From assembly GCF_020921035.1 (NCBI RefSeq), contig NC_063150.1, forward strand, positions 28,505,826 through 28,569,825: a DNA stretch of 64,000 nt. The letters are read 5' to 3'. The DNA is from Rhodamnia argentea (Eukaryota > Streptophyta > Magnoliopsida > Myrtales > Myrtaceae). The position numbers were made by a program, and so were the translations under genes. Shown here in pieces: positions 60,815 through 64,000 of the stretch; positions within the stretch are counted from its first letter, which is position 1; each line of letters starts with the position of its first letter. Below the pieces are notes generated by a model, which saw nothing but the letters and a program-made list of their open reading frames with translations, did no database searches and was not told the origin of the DNA.

Positions 60815-62151
60815 CGGCGCGGTCTCTCTCTGTCTCGCTTCCGAGGCTAAGCTCACAGCAAGATGAAGACGACCGCAGAAGAATTTGGGAGATGATGAGC
60901 TCCAAAACCCTAACAAACACTCTGTTCCTGTACCTGTACGCGATTATGACCGAGGAGGGCCTCTTCGATGATTTAATCTTGTTGACTTAAATTAATCGAA
61001 CTAAATAAAAAATTCACTTAAGGGAGTTAATTTTTAATTTTCTGTAGGAGTTAATTTGTTCGATAGAAAAAAAAATTAGAATAATGACATAAATAGTCTC
61101 TCAACTTTGACTCAGTATGCTCCGACAAAAAAAAAAAAAAAACTTTGACTCAGTATGCAATATGATCTTTGAACTTTTAGTTTGACCAATATAATGCCCG
61201 AACTTTAGCTCAATATATAATTTGGTTACTAAATTTTTAATTTGATCAATATGGTCCGGAATTTTTAAAATATGTTTAACTTAGTCTTTGAACTATATAA
61301 AGATATTCAATATAGTCCTTTTATTAATTCAAGTTCGGGGACGACATTTCATATAGTTCATGAACTAAGTTGAATATATTTCAAAAGTTCGGAGATCACA
61401 TTAAATAAATTGAAAGTTCGGGGACCACATTGCACATAAGCAAAAAATTTTCGGGGCCATATTGATTAATTAAAAGTTTAGGGATCAATTGCATATTGTG
61501 TCAAAAATTTAAGGATCATTTGTTTCATTTTCTTAAAAAAATATTATTGATAATTTGAATTTTTCTAAATACGATAAAACCTACCAATAATGACCCCTTT
61601 TAACAATTTGCAAGATTTTGACCAAAAGAAGGGAAAAAAAAGGCATTGGGCACGATAATAATAGTGTTCTATTATCAATTTTTAATTTTCACCAAATCAT
61701 TTCTTAATTTTATTTTCGACGCTTAAAATTCCACATTTAAATTTTCATTTTTACCAAACAAGGCACCTATTTTTTCTCGAATTTTATGGCTAAAAACCAG
61801 TTCTCAAACCAAACCGAACCTAACCAATCATAAAGTCTTATCCAAGACTTTTGCAACCAAAGGGATTATCGTGCATTTTCCTACTTCTTGAGTATTGAAA
61901 TGTTCATATACCCGATTTCATATCTAGCCAGTTATATTTGTAAGCATAATGGAAAAAGAAAATCACATACAGTTCGAATGCGACTTGCGCATCCATACCG
62001 ATATATTCACGCTTAACGATGAAATGTGGCGAGGGGAAGAAGTTTGAATTCAACTGGTCATATGATTCTAATTTGCACTTCTTTTCGAAGTCAACCAGAC
62101 AACATACGAAGGATATGTATCTACATAGGCGGGTGTTGGTAGGGACCCACT
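60815..62151. other. Intergenic region between HYPK and pectinesterase
   Basis: The HYPK promoter lies at the start; downstream flank of the pectinesterase lies at the end. The centre is the foldback repeat at 61079-61535. About 61540-61910 is AT-rich and has no supportable gene. Confidence 0.55.
61079..61535. repeat. Palindromic foldback repeat, copy 2, with a nested insertion
   Basis: It opens with 'ataatgacataaatagtctc', as does the copy at 48056-48425, and its right half carries the inverse words 'gttcggggacc', 'attaaaagtttaggg' and 'catttgtttcatttt'. At 61103-61158 it is interrupted: AACTTTGACTCAGTATGC occurs twice, perfectly, on either side of TCCGAC plus 14 A (61121-61140). That is an 18-bp target duplication around a 20-base poly(A)-tailed insert. 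Confidence 0.7.
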
Positions 62152-63809
62152 TCATAGCCACGCAGGGAGCCACTCCTGGCCGTCGATGTAATCGATCGAC
62201 ATGAATGGCGTGGCTTCCTCGTCGGTGAGCTGATGCGACCATGGCGCTCGGTCGGTCGACTCGGCCCCCGGCCCATGGCAACGGTACTCCGCGTGGTACA
62301 AGTTCCTGCGGTTTCATCATCCGTTTGGAAACCCGTTATTCGCCTTGTTGGCAACATTACCGATGTGTAACGAATTATGATTTCGATTCGATGTGTTTCG
62401 AATTGAGGCAATGGTTGAGATCACTTACTTTGTGCTGCCATCGTAGCTCCAGTTGGTCCAACCGTGGGGGACTATGGTTTTGGAGAGGTACGTCTTCGCG
62501 AAGACGACCCTCGAGTAGGCGCCTTTGGCTCGCCCGAGGTAGACGTCGCCGATGCCGTACACCTTCCCTTTCACGAACACGAACCCGCTGTTCTCGTCCG
62601 CGCTTTCTCTGTTCTGGGCCGTGATGGATCCGTGGATCGACAACCTCTTGTCGTCTATGATGAATATATAGCAACTCTGCGTGTTCCCCCACGATCAGTC
62701 ATTCGGATAAAAATCTCATTATCGCGGTCGAATTTGACGAGTTCGTGTGCAGAAGTTTGCTTACGTGGAAGACGGACCGGCCCCGGCCGAAGATGAAGTC
62801 GATCGAGCCTTGGATGTAGCAGTTGTCGTAGTAATGTCGGCCTTTGTAGTCGAACAGAGTGTTGTGGGTGCTGTAGAATGCGCAATGGTAGAAAGCCACC
62901 TTATCCGCCGCCACGAATGCCGCCACCGACTGGTTCTGCGATGTGTACGCCACTCCCGTCGGCGCATCGTTCTGCATTGTAAAAGAAGGATCGTGCATGA
63001 CCGAGATCAGCAAACCGAACTCGTGCGTTCTCTCCTTAAACCTACGTCTCGGACTTCTCGAGCTAAAAAGAGATTGGCAAGAGCTAGTTGTGAAGAAATG
63101 GGATGCGAAATTATAGCAGGAGGTCTCGAGTTCGAACCTTGAAGCTAATGCCGAAGGCGACGAAGTTAGGGGCTTCAACTTTGAAAGTGGCGGATTCGAC
63201 GTTATCGGCAGAGCTCTGCGACCATGAAATGATAGATCTTCCCTTACCATTCCCTCTCATGAATATGTAAGGCTTGTCCTTCGGTATGTGCACCTTTTCC
63301 CTACCAATTCGAATCAATTTCAAGAGATGAAAACGTTGCCGGTCCGATAATTGAATCGCAAAAACCGTTCATCTCGAAGCACTTTTTCGTTAAGCTCAAG
63401 CGAAAATTCGTGCCGGCACGCTCCATTTCGACAGACGTCACGCCTCGGCATAATCCTAATCCCATCTTATGCTAAAATCGTAACCGATAATTGCCCATTT
63501 TCCTAAGCTAGCTCGAATCTCCGAATTGCGTTACCTGTAGACTCCTTTCCTGACATGGATGATGACCCACATGGAGTTCCCTCTGGGGACCGAATCGACG
63601 GCGGCCTGAACGGACTTGAAGTCCCCATTGCCGTTTATGTCGACCTTTATCGTCCGGTTGGTGCCGATCTTCTGCGTCAGCAGCGGGGAGTCGATGACCG
63701 TGTCCGCGGACAAACCATGGACGGCAGGGAGCCCGATGGAGACGGCAAAAACGAAGGTGGCGGCGAGGGCGACGTTAACCGCCCTTATCGAGGGTGAGCG
63801 AGGGACCAT
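62152..63809 (-). CDS. Secreted pectinesterase without inhibitor domain
   Basis: Five exons on the minus strand: 63809-63535, 63300-63138, 62971-62765, 62676-62429 and 62305-62152, in phase, giving 348 aa. A signal peptide follows the start (hydrophobic ALAATFVFAVSIGLP). There is no N-terminal PMEI pro-region, so this is a group 2 enzyme. Family landmarks in order are GVYREKV, SQNQSVAAF, STHNTLFDYKGRHYYDNC, GSIDFIFG, YLGRAKGAY and the terminal LPAWL. It should de-esterify cell-wall homogalacturonan. The usual GxQDTL active-site segment reads HNTL here, so the position of the acid-catalyst Asp is Asn and the preceding Gln is His. The second catalytic Asp (DFIFG) and the Arg of LGR remain. YLGRPW is also changed to YLGRAK. 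It may belong to a divergent plant clade. Confidence 0.9.
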
Positions 63810-64000
63810 AATACTCTTGAACGGCCCTTTTTTCGTCTAATTTCTTTCTTGGGAGGCTTTGCGTGGTTGGAAAAAGGATCTGAGAAGGTAAACTTTTAAT
63901 GCGGAGGGCTCGTTTGTTGGGAAGGGCCCTCAGGTTTTTTGGGGAAATGATGGCGGGGGTTGTGGTTTTGGGCAGGTAAAGAGTTGGTTAATGAAGGAGA
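63810..64000. other. Upstream flank of the pectinesterase gene
   Basis: This is the 5' side of the minus-strand pectinesterase. No clear TATA box or further gene is visible before the window ends. Confidence 0.4.

Noticed and set aside
62747-63142. 131-codon plus-strand frame over the pectinesterase
   Set aside because: It is antisense to coding exons and its translation is unrelated to any family.
1-64000. CRISPR arrays, bacterial operons or a biosynthetic gene cluster
   Set aside because: The DNA is eukaryotic, the repeats are not regularly spaced with unique spacers, and the genes are unrelated housekeeping and signalling loci.

Overview
The window is nuclear DNA of a flowering plant, most likely a eudicot. 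Genes have many GT-AG introns, AT-rich intergenic DNA separates short exons, and the proteins are plant families such as HCF107, ALDH22A1, ATP-citrate lyase B, a PAS-Raf kinase, plant HYPK and a pectinesterase. A rosid in the Myrtales range is my impression only. All gene models were spliced by eye, keeping phase through every junction; untranslated regions are mostly not resolved.

Layout. 1-5993 is repeat-rich and has no gene. 5994-7421 (+) is a small LRK10L/WAK-type receptor ectodomain with a membrane segment and no kinase. 9264-12763 (+) is HCF107, a chloroplast HAT/TPR RNA-binding protein of 653 aa. 14058-19341 (+) is a 13-exon OB-fold, RPA70C/MEIOB-like protein of 683 aa. 20797-27075 (-) is ALDH22A1, 14 exons and 594 aa. 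27076-37400 is a 10 kb gene-free block of DNA transposons, foldbacks and MITEs. 38678-43072 (+) is ACLB, 608 aa, with an upstream non-coding exon. 43650-47700 is a decayed endogenous caulimovirid (pararetrovirus). 50701-57001 (+) is a PAS-domain Raf-like MAPKKK, 756 aa. 58223-60814 (-) is HYPK, 111 aa, tail to tail with the kinase. 62152-63809 (-) is a secreted pectinesterase, 348 aa, with an altered active site.

The genes are ordinary single-copy loci, not a pathway cluster. ACLB, the PAS-Raf kinase and HYPK correspond, from memory, to neighbouring Arabidopsis chromosome 3 loci (At3g06650, At3g06620, At3g06610), so this part looks like an old collinear block, here stretched by the viral insertion.

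The most unusual signal is a set of very short insertions: a 4-9 base head (often ending CGAC or TGRCC) plus a poly(A) tail, flanked by 10-18 bp direct repeats. I count five well-supported cases and one weaker one. They look like extreme 5'-truncated retroposition events. Other repeat families are described one by one: long-arm inverted-repeat elements with GC-rich cores, two elements flanked by TTA, an AT-rich MITE family with about five copies, and a foldback family with two and a half copies.
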